Source of the DNA: Granulicella sp. WH15
Lineage (GTDB): Bacteria > Acidobacteriota > Terriglobia > Terriglobales > Acidobacteriaceae
Assembly: GCF_009914315.1 (NCBI RefSeq)
Contig: NZ_CP042596.1
Coordinates: 3,534,001 to 3,598,000, forward strand
DNA: 64,000 nt
Direction: 5' to 3'
Made by a program: the position numbers and the translations under genes. Below are positions 9,437 through 18,121 of the stretch, piece by piece. Position 1 is the first letter of the stretch; every line of letters begins with the position of its first letter. Under the pieces are notes generated by a model. It was not told where the DNA came from. It did no database searches and was given only the letters and a program-made list of their open reading frames with translations.

Positions 9437-9653
9437 ACGCGCAGCGTCGAGAACCGCACGAAGTGCCGCCCGCCCGGCGTGAGGGCGCTTTTGCCGTTGA
9501 TTCTAAAAAAGGACACCTCGGGCGATCCCAGAAACAGCGGCAAAAGCAGAAGCAGATTCCTCCGCTTCGCTCCTGAATGACAACCAAGAAAACAGGCAAC
9601 AACGCCCTCACGCCGGGCGGGCGGCACTTCGTGCGGTTCTTGACGCTGCGCGT
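9437..9653. mobile_element. MITE-like element: A arm, D core, inverted A arm
   Basis: 9437-9488 and 9603-9653 are inverted copies of module A, about 50 nt with one internal mismatch (GTCGAG versus GTCAAG). Between them lies a truncated D module (9512-9600) that ends with CTTCGCTCCTGAATGACAAC. Both arms read GGCGTGAGGGCG. There is no coding capacity for a transposase. No clear target-site duplication is visible. It separates two convergent genes whose stops are 8 bp and 10 bp away. Confidence 0.75.
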
Positions 9654-9662
9654 GTTTCCTGC

Positions 9663-11048
9663 CTAATCCGCCATGCCCTCGAGCACAACCTCACTCACCG
9701 GCTCGCTCCCAAACTGGCCCTCCCACTGAGCCACCACCACACTGGCCAGGCAGTTCCCCACCACGTTCACCATCGTCCGCGCCATATCCATCAACGCGTC
9801 GATGCCGAGGATCACAAAGATCGGCTCCGTCGGCAGATGGAAGGTCGCCGCAGTCGCCAGCAATACCACCAGAGTCGCCCGAGGCACGCCCGCGACGCCC
9901 TTGCTGGTCAGGATCAGCGTACCCATCATCATCGCCTGCTCGCCCCAGCTCATATGGATGCCCGCTGCCTGAGCCACGAAGATGCTCGCCAACGCCAGGT
10001 ACAGCGTGCTGCCGTCGAGGTTGAAGCTGTACCCCGCCGGAATCACGAACGCCACGATTCGCCGCGGCACGCCCAGAGCCTCCATCGCCTCCATCGCCCG
10101 TGGCAGCGCCGCCTCGCTGGTCGAGGTAGCAAAGGCAATCGTCGCAGGCTCGGCCACCGCGCTCAGAAAACGCTTCACCGGCACCTTGGCGATCAGCGCC
10201 ACCGGCAGCATCACCAGCAGCGCGTAAGCAATCAGCGCGCCATAGAGCGTCAGCAGCAGCTTGCCCAGATTCACCAGCACGCCCAGCCCCAGGTGGCCCA
10301 CCGTAAACGCCATCGCCGCCCCCACGCCGATGGGCGCGAAGTACATGACCACGTTGGTGAACTTGAACATCACCTCGCTCAGGCTCTCGCACAGCCGCAG
10401 CACCGGAGCGCGCTTCTCCTCGCTCAGCATGGCCATCGCGATGGCGAAGAAGACCGCAAAGACAGCCACTTGCAGGATCTGCCCCTCGGCGACCGACTTG
10501 GCGATGTTCTCCGGAAAGACGTGCAGCAGAAAGTCGTCCCAGTGCGCCGGAGCTACCTTGGCCAGCGTCTCGGTGGCTTCGTGCGCGGCGGGCAGCGTCA
10601 GCCCCACGCCAGCCTTGCTGATGTTGATGGCCACCAGACCGATGACCAGCGCCAGCGTCGTCAGCACCTCGAAGTAGACGATGCTCTTGATGCCCATGCG
10701 GCCGACGCCCTTCAGGTCACCGTGGCCCGCAATACCTGTCACCAGCGTCGCCAGGATGAGCGGCGCGACGATGGTTTTGATGAGCCGCAGAAAGATATCC
10801 GAGAACACGCGCAGGTTCACGGCGAATGCCGGAGCGTCAAAGCCGATCTCCGCCCCGGCCACCATGGCCACGAAGATCCAGGGCGTCAGCGTGCGGCGAC
10901 GCACCGCGAAGGCTCCCATACAGCCAATCCCGATCCAACGGAGCAGCACCCACACCATCGTGCTTCCGCCACCGGACAGGTGCTGCATATAAGCCGACAC
11001 TCCCAGCAATAACGCCGCCGTTCCCAGCAGCACACGTTCCCTGTGCAT
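9663..11048 (-). CDS. Dicarboxylate/amino acid:cation symporter (DAACS family)
   Basis: A 461-residue inner-membrane carrier of the GltP/DctA family, importing C4-dicarboxylates or acidic amino acids with H+ or Na+. Family marks are the first hairpin loop ATSTSEAALPRAM, the AGYSFNLDGS motif (NxDGT class) in the seventh helix, the second hairpin GVAGVPRATLVVL, and the eighth helix IDALMDMARTMVNVVGN. The N-terminal about 80 residues hold two extra hydrophobic segments. Substrate cannot be told from sequence alone. It is transcribed alone, convergent with the gene at 8385. Confidence 0.9.
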   Translation of the reverse strand: MHRERVLLGTAALLLGVSAYMQHLSGGGSTMVWVLLRWIGIGCMGAFAVRRRTLTPWIFVAMVAGAEIGFDAPAFAVNLRVFSDIFLRLIKTIVAPLILATLVTGIAGHGDLKGVGRMGIKSIVYFEVLTTLALVIGLVAINISKAGVGLTLPAAHEATETLAKVAPAHWDDFLLHVFPENIAKSVAEGQILQVAVFAVFFAIAMAMLSEEKRAPVLRLCESLSEVMFKFTNVVMYFAPIGVGAAMAFTVGHLGLGVLVNLGKLLLTLYGALIAYALLVMLPVALIAKVPVKRFLSAVAEPATIAFATSTSEAALPRAMEAMEALGVPRRIVAFVIPAGYSFNLDGSTLYLALASIFVAQAAGIHMSWGEQAMMMGTLILTSKGVAGVPRATLVVLLATAATFHLPTEPIFVILGIDALMDMARTMVNVVGNCLASVVVAQWEGQFGSEPVSEVVLEGMAD

Positions 11049-11113
11049 CTTTATCCTCGTGGTCGCAGGATATCAGCCCAGCCCCAACCCTTCGATTTTG
11101 CTAGCATCTCCCC

Positions 11114-11716
11114 ATGATCCGCACTGCCCTGTACCTGCTTCTCGCCGCCCTTCCGCTCGCCGCCCCACTCGTGGGCCAGCAGAGCCCGATGCCCCCGTCT
11201 TCCGCTCCCGCTGCGCCCGCAGCCCTGCCCGGTTCGCCTGTGCCGGTCAACCCGGCCAGCCCCTTCCACATCATCAGCCCCATTACCCAGCCGACCATCA
11301 CGCCGGGCCAGCTCACCCTGCTCGAGCTGGAAGGCCGCTTCTCGCAAGAGGTCGAGGCAGGCGGCGGCAAGGCCTTCGCCAGTTGGTTCGCCGAAGATGC
11401 GGTGACGCTGAACAACGGCAAACCAGCCATCTTCGGGCGCGGAGCCATCGCCGCCACCGCCCAGTGGAACCCCTCCGAGTATCAACTGACCTGGACGGCT
11501 CAAGGCGCACAGATGGGCCCCTCCGGTGACATGGGCTTCACCTGGGGCCACTACACCACCCGCTACAAGGGGCCGGACGGCAACCCCATCGTCACGGCAG
11601 GCCGGTACATCACGGTGTGGAAGAAGGTGAAGGACGGGAGCTGGAAGGTCGCCATGGACGCCAGCGCCGACGAGCCGCCAGCCGCCGGGGAGTGCTGCAC
11701 GCTGCCCAAACCGTAG
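11114..11716 (+). CDS. Secreted SnoaL/DUF4440-like (NTF2-fold) protein
   Basis: A 200-residue exported protein. A signal peptide (LYLLLAALPLAAPLVG) and a Pro/Ala-rich linker (25-55) precede an NTF2-like domain: LLELEGRFSQEVEAGGGKAFASWFAEDAVTL, the IFGRGAIAA strand-turn, and the final strand pair YITVWKKVKDGSWKVAMDAS. Proteins of this fold bind small ligands or act as isomerases/hydrolases. No catalytic residue can be assigned. The histidine kinase gene starts 58 bp downstream on the same strand. Confidence 0.75.
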   Translation: MIRTALYLLLAALPLAAPLVGQQSPMPPSSAPAAPAALPGSPVPVNPASPFHIISPITQPTITPGQLTLLELEGRFSQEVEAGGGKAFASWFAEDAVTLNNGKPAIFGRGAIAATAQWNPSEYQLTWTAQGAQMGPSGDMGFTWGHYTTRYKGPDGNPIVTAGRYITVWKKVKDGSWKVAMDASADEPPAAGECCTLPKP

Positions 11717-11774
11717 CCTACGTCTTTCGTTGGAGTGCCAACCCCGCCCCCATCCCTAGTATCTTTCAGGAGGC

Positions 11775-14258
11775 ATGATCCATAACCTGGCCACCGACGA
11801 AATCCTCCGGCTGGAAGCCCTCGATCAGTACGAGGTCTTCGATGCGCCGCCCGATCCTGCCCTGGCCGAGATCACCGCTCTGGCCGCGCAGATCTGCCGC
11901 GCCTCGCAGGCCGGAATCGCCTACATCGGCTCGGACAGCCTCCAGATTCAGTCTCGCGTCGGCACCCTTACCGGCCCCGCACTGGGCAAGATTCCCCGTG
12001 GCGGCACGCCCACACCCTACGAGAGCACCCTCGCGGGCGACAAGCTCTACGAGATTCCCGACGCGCGCTACCACCGCGACTACGCCCCTCACGGCATCCT
12101 GACCACGGGCCGCGCCTGCCGCTTCTACGCCGGTGCGCCCCTCACCACTCCCTCGGGCGTCAACATCGGCTGCATCTTTGTGCAGGACACGGTTCCGCGC
12201 CAGCTCACCGACTCCCAGCGCAACTCCCTGCTGGTCTTCAGCCGCCAGGTCGTCACCCGGCTGGAGCTGACCAGCCGCATCCGCCAGATGGACCGCGCCG
12301 AGCGCGCCCGGCAGCGCGTGGAGACGGCCCTGACGGTCGAGCGCAACTTCGTCTCCGCCGTGCTCGACACGGTGGGCGCGCTGGTGGTCGTCTTCGACAC
12401 GGCGGGACGCATCGTCCGCTTCAACCGCGCCTGCGAGACGGTCTCCGGCTACGACTTTCCGAGCCTCGTCGGTCACTACGTGTGGGAGAAGCTGATTCCC
12501 GAAGACGATATCCCGGAGGCGGTGGCCAACTTCGAGCGGATGCGCGCGGGCCAGCTTCCGGCCAGCTTCGAGAACCGCTGGCGGTCGAGCGACGGCTCCC
12601 TGCACCGCATCGCCTGGTCGGCCACGGCGCTACGCGACGGCCAGGACCCGAGCCAGGGACAGGTGAGCTTCCTGATCGTCACCGGCATCGACGTAACCGT
12701 GCAGCGCGCGGCCGAGGCCACGCTGCGAGCGAGCGAAAGCCGCTACCGGCAACTGGTCGAAGGCTCGCTGGGCATGGTCTTCACGCACGATCTCGACGGC
12801 ATCCTGCTCTCGATCAACGCCTACGGCGCGCGCAGCATAGGCCGCAGCGTGGAGGAGATGGTCGGCCACGCACTCGCCAGCTTTATGTCGCACGAGCACC
12901 GCAACCAGATGCCGCGCTACCTCGACGAGATGGCTCGCACCAGCGAGGCCCAGGGTCGTTTTCGCCTGCTGCATCGCCAGGGGGAGGAGCGCGTGATCGC
13001 CTTCCGCAACCGGCTGATCGCCGAAAATGGGCATCAGGCTGGGCATAGCTCCGGCCGTAAGCCCTACATCCTCGGCTTCGGCGTCGACATCACCGAGCAG
13101 GTGCGCGCCGAGGAGAAGATCCGCGCCCTCATCCACCAGTCCAACTCGATCCTCGAGTCGGTCGGCGACGGCATCTACGCTTTCGACATGCAGGGCTGCG
13201 TCACAGTGGTGAACCCGGCGGCCTGCCAGATGCTGGGCTTCCGCGAGCACGAGCTGCTGGGCAAGAATGTCCACGAGCTGATCCACCACACTCACGCCGA
13301 CGGCACCCCCTACCTGCCCGAGGACAGCCCGATTCTCGGCGCGATGCACAAGCTGGACAGCGTGCGGGTCTCGGACGAGGTCTTCTGGCGCAAGGACGGC
13401 ACCTCGTTTCCGGTGGAGTACGTGGCACGGCCCCAGTTCGATACTCAGGTCGATACCCAGGCGGATCACCAGACCGGCCACCAATCTGGCCGCCAGTCGC
13501 GGCACGCCATCGGCGTCGTCGTCGCCTTTACCGACACCACCGAACGCCGCGCGCTCGACCGCATGAAGGACGAGTTCATCTCGACCGTCTCGCACGAGCT
13601 GCGTACGCCGCTGACCTCGCTGCGTGCCGCGCTGGGCCTCGTAACCGGGGGCGCACTGGCCTCGCGGCCGGAGAAGATGGCCAAGATGCTCGATATCGCC
13701 ATCGGCAACACGGATCGGCTGGTGCGGCTGGTCAACGACATCCTCGACATCGAACGGATCAGCAGCGGCAAGGCCGAGCTGCACTCCAGCCTGTGCTCGG
13801 CCGAAGACCTGCTGCGCCGTGCGGCAGAGCTGCAACAGGCCGCGGCGGCCAAGGGAGGCTTCCGCTTCCGTATTACTGGCAACGGGGTCCAGATCTGGGC
13901 CGATGCGGACCGTATCCTGCAGACCGTGACCAACCTGATCTCGAACGCGATCAAGTTCTCTCCGGAGGGTTCGGAGATTACGCTTTCGGCCCACAAGGTC
14001 GACGCCAACGAGGCCCGGATCGACGTGCACGACGAGGGCCGGGGGATTCCGGAGGACAAGCTGGAGCATATCTTCGAGCGCTTCCAGCAGGTGGATGCCT
14101 CGGACTCGCGGGGGATGGGCGGGACGGGGCTGGGACTGGCGATCTGCCGCAGCATTGTGGCGCAGCATGGGGGCAGGATCTGGGCGGTGAGCGCTCCGGG
14201 GGAGGGATCGACGTTCTCCTTTACTTTGCCAACCCATGCCAGCGGGCGGCTGACGTAA
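11775..14258 (+). CDS. Cytoplasmic GAF-PAS-PAS-PAS hybrid-less sensor histidine kinase
   Basis: An 827-residue histidine kinase without membrane segments. Order: GAF (about 15-165), short coiled coil (170-195), three PAS domains (about 195-320, 320-440, 450-590), HisKA with phospho-acceptor H607 (FISTVSHELRTPLTS), and HATPase_c with N box (NLISNAIKFSPEG), G1 (DEGRGIPED), F box (FERFQQVD) and G2 (GGTGLGLAIC). There is no receiver domain and no adjacent response regulator, so it is an orphan kinase. Two PAS domains carry similar His/Gln/Gly-rich insertions (GHQAGHSSGR and GHQSGRQSRH). The start has a CAGGAGG ribosome-binding site. Confidence 0.92.
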   Translation: MIHNLATDEILRLEALDQYEVFDAPPDPALAEITALAAQICRASQAGIAYIGSDSLQIQSRVGTLTGPALGKIPRGGTPTPYESTLAGDKLYEIPDARYHRDYAPHGILTTGRACRFYAGAPLTTPSGVNIGCIFVQDTVPRQLTDSQRNSLLVFSRQVVTRLELTSRIRQMDRAERARQRVETALTVERNFVSAVLDTVGALVVVFDTAGRIVRFNRACETVSGYDFPSLVGHYVWEKLIPEDDIPEAVANFERMRAGQLPASFENRWRSSDGSLHRIAWSATALRDGQDPSQGQVSFLIVTGIDVTVQRAAEATLRASESRYRQLVEGSLGMVFTHDLDGILLSINAYGARSIGRSVEEMVGHALASFMSHEHRNQMPRYLDEMARTSEAQGRFRLLHRQGEERVIAFRNRLIAENGHQAGHSSGRKPYILGFGVDITEQVRAEEKIRALIHQSNSILESVGDGIYAFDMQGCVTVVNPAACQMLGFREHELLGKNVHELIHHTHADGTPYLPEDSPILGAMHKLDSVRVSDEVFWRKDGTSFPVEYVARPQFDTQVDTQADHQTGHQSGRQSRHAIGVVVAFTDTTERRALDRMKDEFISTVSHELRTPLTSLRAALGLVTGGALASRPEKMAKMLDIAIGNTDRLVRLVNDILDIERISSGKAELHSSLCSAEDLLRRAAELQQAAAAKGGFRFRITGNGVQIWADADRILQTVTNLISNAIKFSPEGSEITLSAHKVDANEARIDVHDEGRGIPEDKLEHIFERFQQVDASDSRGMGGTGLGLAICRSIVAQHGGRIWAVSAPGEGSTFSFTLPTHASGRLT

Positions 14259-14330
14259 AAACAAGAGCAAGGCGAAACGGGGAAAAAGGGATAAAAGGGA
14301 TAAGAGCGGAGCCTTGAGACCTTTGCCTTT

Positions 14331-14383
14331 CACGCGAGGCGTCCAAGACCGCACGAAGTGCCGCCCGCCCGGCGTAAGGGCGC
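14331..14383 (+). repeat. Solo module A arm
   Basis: A 53-nt A arm (CACGCGAGGCGTCCAAGACC, then GCACGAAGTGCCGCCCGCC and GGCGTAAGGGCGC), 72 bp after the histidine kinase stop. Its inverted partner and module D are absent. It shows a third variant, GTAAGGG, at the position where paired arms read GTGAGGG or GTTAGGG. Confidence 0.8.
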
Positions 14384-14472
14384 TATTGCCATTGCCTCTG
14401 GGATAAGTCGAAGCTTCAGCGGCCGTTGAGGAACTTCGTCTAAGCTGTTTCCTGCATCTCGGGAGAGACTCC

Positions 14473-15255
14473 ATGAGCTTTGAAACACTGCTTTACGAGA
14501 TAACCGGCCCCATTGCAACGGTCACGCTGAACCGCCCTAAGGTCCTCCACGCGCTGAACGCACAGGTCTTCGACGAGCTGGAGCGGGCTTTCACCCAGCT
14601 TCTCGACGACCCCACGGTGCGGGTGATCCTGCTGACCGGCTCGGGCGAAAAGGCCTTCGCCGCCGGGGCCGACATCGCCGAACTGGCCCAAACGGACGCC
14701 GCCGCCGGAGAACGGCTGGCCTTGCAGGGCCAAGGAGTCTTTCGCAAGATCGAGCAGTGCGGCAAACCCGTAATCGCCCTGGTGAACGGCTTCGCGCTGG
14801 GCGGCGGGTGCGAGCTGGCGCTGGCCTGCACACTGCGCATCGCCAGCGAGAACGCCCGCATGGGCCAGCCGGAGGTGAAGCTCGGCCTGATCCCCGGCTA
14901 CGGCGGAACCCAGCGTCTCCCCCGTCTGGTGGGACGGGCAGCGGCCCTGCAACTGCTGCTGACAGGCGAGATCATCGGTGCAGCCGAGGCGCTGCGCATC
15001 GGACTGGTGAGCGAGGTGGTTCCGGCAGGCGAGCTGCCGGCTCGTGGACTGGCCCTGGCGCAGGCGATAGTGGCGATGGCCCCGCTGGCCGTGGCCGGGT
15101 GCCTGGAGGCGGTCGAGCGCGGCGAAGAACTGCCTTTGGATGAGGCACTTGCCGTCGAGGCAGAGATCTTCGGGCGGCTCTCCGGCACGGAAGATAAGCG
15201 CGAAGGCACAGCGGCGTTTCTGGAAAAACGGGCGGCGGCGTGGGTGGGGCGCTGA
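14473..15255 (+). CDS. Enoyl-CoA hydratase/isomerase (crotonase family)
   Basis: A 260-residue crotonase. These enzymes hydrate trans-2-enoyl-CoA in beta-oxidation. The oxyanion-hole region AFAAGADIAEL (60-70) and NGFALGGGCELALAC are present. Both hydratase glutamates are there: one in GGGCELA and one in GQPEVKLGLIPGYGGTQ, which favours true hydratase activity. It could serve short-chain fatty acid or butyrate metabolism. No other beta-oxidation gene is adjacent. The ATG follows GGGAGAG. Confidence 0.92.
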   Translation: MSFETLLYEITGPIATVTLNRPKVLHALNAQVFDELERAFTQLLDDPTVRVILLTGSGEKAFAAGADIAELAQTDAAAGERLALQGQGVFRKIEQCGKPVIALVNGFALGGGCELALACTLRIASENARMGQPEVKLGLIPGYGGTQRLPRLVGRAAALQLLLTGEIIGAAEALRIGLVSEVVPAGELPARGLALAQAIVAMAPLAVAGCLEAVERGEELPLDEALAVEAEIFGRLSGTEDKREGTAAFLEKRAAAWVGR

Positions 15256-15342
15256 CCTGGCTCGAAAAGTACCTTCTCAGAGTACCCGGATGAGGGGAAA
15301 CAGGGCTTTTTGACGCGAAAGATCGCGTATATTCTGGATATC

Positions 15343-15891
15343 GTGCGATACAAGATTTCTCTCCTCCCCGCCCTCCTCCTGCTTACGCTCACCGGCTGTA
15401 CCCGCTCCGGCGGACTGCCCGCGGTAGAGGCGCGCGCCGCCGCCCAGGCCGAGCAGGCGCGGCAGATGAATGAGCTGCGCGAGGACATCGACCACATCCC
15501 GCCGCCTTCGAAGACTCGATACATGGCCGTGAAGAGCCTGGAGCAGTGGGAGAACCCCTACCTGACCGTGCAGGGCGATATGGTGACGCTGCACGTGGTG
15601 ATGGCCGACGCCAACAAAAGCGATATGGGCCAGGGCGGACTGCTGCGTCCACTGGGCGCTAGGAGGCAGGACCTGAACGTACGGATGGACGACCTTCCGG
15701 CGGCCCTGAACGCGGTGCCGCAAACAGCGTGGCCGTACGGGCGCGTCATCGCCATCGAAGAGGCGCACCAGACTCCGGCGGGCGCGCGGCCACAGGTGCG
15801 GCGAAATATGGAAGTGGCGATCAAGACTCTGAGCGATCTGGGCGTCGTGGTGTACGAGTGGCAAGAGGGCGGAATAGGCGGCCTTCGCTAG
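15343..15891 (+). CDS. Conserved lipoprotein of unknown function
   Basis: A 182-residue protein with a lipoprotein signal: basic start (RYK), hydrophobic LLPALLLLTL and lipobox LTGC, so it should be anchored by a lipidated Cys. A helical stretch (AAAQAEQARQMNELREDI) precedes a mixed alpha/beta domain containing VTLHVVMADANKSDMGQGG and a C-terminal segment ending VVVYEWQEGG. I do not recognise the family. GTG at 15343 gives a compact signal peptide; an in-frame TTG at 15310 adds 11 residues. A module B repeat begins on the last base of its stop codon. Confidence 0.7.
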   Translation: MRYKISLLPALLLLTLTGCTRSGGLPAVEARAAAQAEQARQMNELREDIDHIPPPSKTRYMAVKSLEQWENPYLTVQGDMVTLHVVMADANKSDMGQGGLLRPLGARRQDLNVRMDDLPAALNAVPQTAWPYGRVIAIEEAHQTPAGARPQVRRNMEVAIKTLSDLGVVVYEWQEGGIGGLR

Positions 15892-16020
15892 CACTTCGTG
15901 CCGTTCTCGGGGCTGTATGGGTAAGTGATCGACATGGGCCTCCCGTTGGTCGGCAGCGTGCATTATTGTCTGTGGCTGACGGATGGGGCTGGCGAGACAC
16001 CCGTGCGCAACACGAAGCAC
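15891..16020 (+). repeat. Module B repeat abutting a stop codon
   Basis: The copy starts GCACTTCGTGCCGTTCTCGG at the G of the lipoprotein TAG stop. It continues with GTATGGGTAAGT and CCTCCCGTTGGTCGG and ends in a degenerate right end CACGAAGCAC at 16020. Compared with the copy at 58881 its internal stem is decayed on the right side (CTGACGGATGGGG). It lies 25 bp before the SSS symporter start. Confidence 0.75.
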
Positions 16021-16045
16021 CTTCGATGCGCTAACATCGTCGGAA

Positions 16046-17551
16046 ATGTCCAATCTGCATACGACAGCGCTCGTAGTGTTCTGCGTTTTATTCATGCTGG
16101 TCACATTGGCGGGTTTCTGGGCAGCGCGGTGGCGCAGGCCCGATGCCGGAATGCACTCGCTCGAAGAGTGGGGGCTGGCGGGGCGCAGCTTCGGCACCTG
16201 GATCACGTGGTTCCTGATCGGCGGCGACCTCTACACCGCGTACACGGTGATCGCGGTTCCGGCGGCGATGTACGGGGCGGGCGCGCTGAACTTCTTCGCT
16301 GTGCCATACATGGTCTTCGCCTACCCGTACATGATGCTGGTGATGCCGAAGCTGTGGCAGGTCTGCCACCGGCACGGCTACGTGACCATGGCCGACTTCG
16401 TGCGCGGACGCTACGGCTTTCGCTGGCTGACGGTGGCGATTGCGCTGACCGGCATCCTGGCGCTGATGCCGTATATCGCGCTGCAACTGGTGGGCATCAA
16501 GGTGGTGATCGGCGCGATGGGCGTGCACGGCGAGTGGCCGCTGGCGGCGGCGTTCGTGATCCTGGCGGCGTATACCTACTCGAGCGGGCTGCGGGCCCCG
16601 GCGGTGATCGCCATCGTCAAGGACTTCATGCTCTACGCGATGGTGCTGGTGGCGGTGGTGTGGCTGCCCATCAAACTGGGCGGCTGGGCGCATATCTTTA
16701 CGCTGGCCAATACGGCTCTGGCGGCGCATAAACCGGCGGGGTCGGTGCTGCTCGCACCGCCGCAGTACATGGGCTACATCACGCTGGCTATCGGATCGGC
16801 GATTGCGCTGATGCTCTATCCGCACACCGCGACGGCGGTGTTGAGCGCGGGCAGCGCCAACACGGTGCGGCGCAACGCGGCCATGCTTCCGGCGTACAGC
16901 ATCCTGCTGGGGCTGATCGCGCTGCTGGGCTTCGTCGCGCTGGCCGCCGGGGTCGAGACCAAGGAGTCGAGCATGGTGATTCCGCTGCTCTTCCTGAAGA
17001 TGTTTCCGGAGTGGTTCGCGGGGTTCTGCCTCGCGGCGGTCGCGGTAGGCGCGCTGGTGCCCGCGGCGATCATGTCGATTGCCGCCTCGAACCTGTTCAC
17101 GCGCAACCTCTGGGGAGAGTTTGTCAGGACGCCAATGCTGCCGCATCAGGAGTCGAATATGGCCAAGCTGGTCTCGCTGGTGGTGAAGCTTGGCGCGCTG
17201 GTCTTCGTCCTGAAGCTGCCTGCGCCGTATGCGATTGAGATGCAATTGCTGGGCGGAATCTGGATCTGCCAGATCTTTCCGGCGGTGATGGTTGGGCTGT
17301 TCTCGAAGTGGCTGCATCCGTGGGCGCTGCTGGCCGGATGGGCGGTCGGGATGGGCAGCGGCACCGCGATGGCCGTGGCGATGGGGCTGAAAAGCTCGGT
17401 GTACCCCGTGCCGGGGATCGGGCCGATGTACGCGGCGGTGCCCGCGCTGGTGCTGAACCTGGCTGTGGCGGCGGTGCTGACGGTTGTCTTCCGGGGAATG
17501 GGAGCCGGGATGGCGCTAGACCGGACGGATGCGGCGGCTTATGTGGAGTAG
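16046..17551 (+). CDS. Sodium:solute symporter (SSS family), organic-acid type
   Basis: A 501-residue polytopic transporter with about 13 membrane segments and the SSS pattern: EEWGLAGRSFGTWITWFLIGGDLYTAYT near the N-terminus, GYVTMADFVRGRYG, and ALMLYPHTATAVLSA in the middle. The relation to monocarboxylate carriers (MctP/YidK-like) is suggestive but substrate cannot be set. The ATG at 16046 begins MSNLHTT with GGAA upstream; an earlier start at 15983 would fall inside the repeat. The DUF1440 gene follows 48 bp downstream. Confidence 0.88.
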   Translation: MSNLHTTALVVFCVLFMLVTLAGFWAARWRRPDAGMHSLEEWGLAGRSFGTWITWFLIGGDLYTAYTVIAVPAAMYGAGALNFFAVPYMVFAYPYMMLVMPKLWQVCHRHGYVTMADFVRGRYGFRWLTVAIALTGILALMPYIALQLVGIKVVIGAMGVHGEWPLAAAFVILAAYTYSSGLRAPAVIAIVKDFMLYAMVLVAVVWLPIKLGGWAHIFTLANTALAAHKPAGSVLLAPPQYMGYITLAIGSAIALMLYPHTATAVLSAGSANTVRRNAAMLPAYSILLGLIALLGFVALAAGVETKESSMVIPLLFLKMFPEWFAGFCLAAVAVGALVPAAIMSIAASNLFTRNLWGEFVRTPMLPHQESNMAKLVSLVVKLGALVFVLKLPAPYAIEMQLLGGIWICQIFPAVMVGLFSKWLHPWALLAGWAVGMGSGTAMAVAMGLKSSVYPVPGIGPMYAAVPALVLNLAVAAVLTVVFRGMGAGMALDRTDAAAYVE

Positions 17552-17599
17552 CCGTGGGACGATGGAGTCTCAAGGTGCATCTGAAGGGTTGAGGGCTGA

Positions 17600-18121
17600 A
17601 TGATCGAGAACATGGTGCAGGACTTCATTGAAAAGAAGCTGGCAAGCGAAGCAACCCCTGAACATTGCGGCGCTCGCTCGCTGGCCAAAGGGCTGCTGGC
17701 TGGGGTGATCGCGGGGGTGGCGGCGACGGCGGCTAAGTCATTGGTGGAGAAGGTGTATCCGCCACGGACGCACGGCGAGCCGGAGCCGCCAGAGGTGCTG
17801 GCCGAGGAGATCGCCGGGCATCCGCTGGACGGCGCGGCGAAGACCCTGGCTGTGGAAGGGATTCATTGGGGCTTCGGCGCGGCGGCCGGGGCGGCGTATG
17901 GCGCGCTAGCCGAGTACTACCCCGCCGCCACGGGCAAGCAGGGAGCGAACTTCGGCATGACCCTGATGGCCATGACCCACGAGGGCGCTCTGCCCGCGCT
18001 GGGGCTTTCGGCCGATCCCGCCGCGCAGACAACGCGGGAGAAAAGCTCGGAGATGGCCTCACACATCGTCTTCGGGCTGGTGGCGGAGACCGTGCGGCGG
18101 CTTGTGCGGCGGGCGCTCTAG
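17600..18121 (+). CDS. DUF1440 (YagU-like) membrane protein
   Basis: A 173-residue protein with the YagU/DUF1440 pattern: AKGLLAGVIAGVAATAAKSLVEKVYPPR, a central HWGFGAAAGAAYGALAEYYPA segment, and a C-terminal SHIVFGLVAETVRRLVRR helix. It has two to three short Gly/Ala-rich membrane segments. E. coli YagU is an inner-membrane protein linked to acid tolerance; the role here is unknown. It is convergent with the PIG-L-like gene, and the two stop codons share the palindrome CTAG at 18118-18121. Confidence 0.82.
   Translation: MIENMVQDFIEKKLASEATPEHCGARSLAKGLLAGVIAGVAATAAKSLVEKVYPPRTHGEPEPPEVLAEEIAGHPLDGAAKTLAVEGIHWGFGAAAGAAYGALAEYYPAATGKQGANFGMTLMAMTHEGALPALGLSADPAAQTTREKSSEMASHIVFGLVAETVRRLVRRAL

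Noticed and set aside
12630..14474. 614-codon frame on the minus strand opposite the histidine kinase
   Set aside because: It is an antisense shadow of a GC-rich gene with complete kinase motifs; its translation has no recognisable domain, and it runs across the A repeat.
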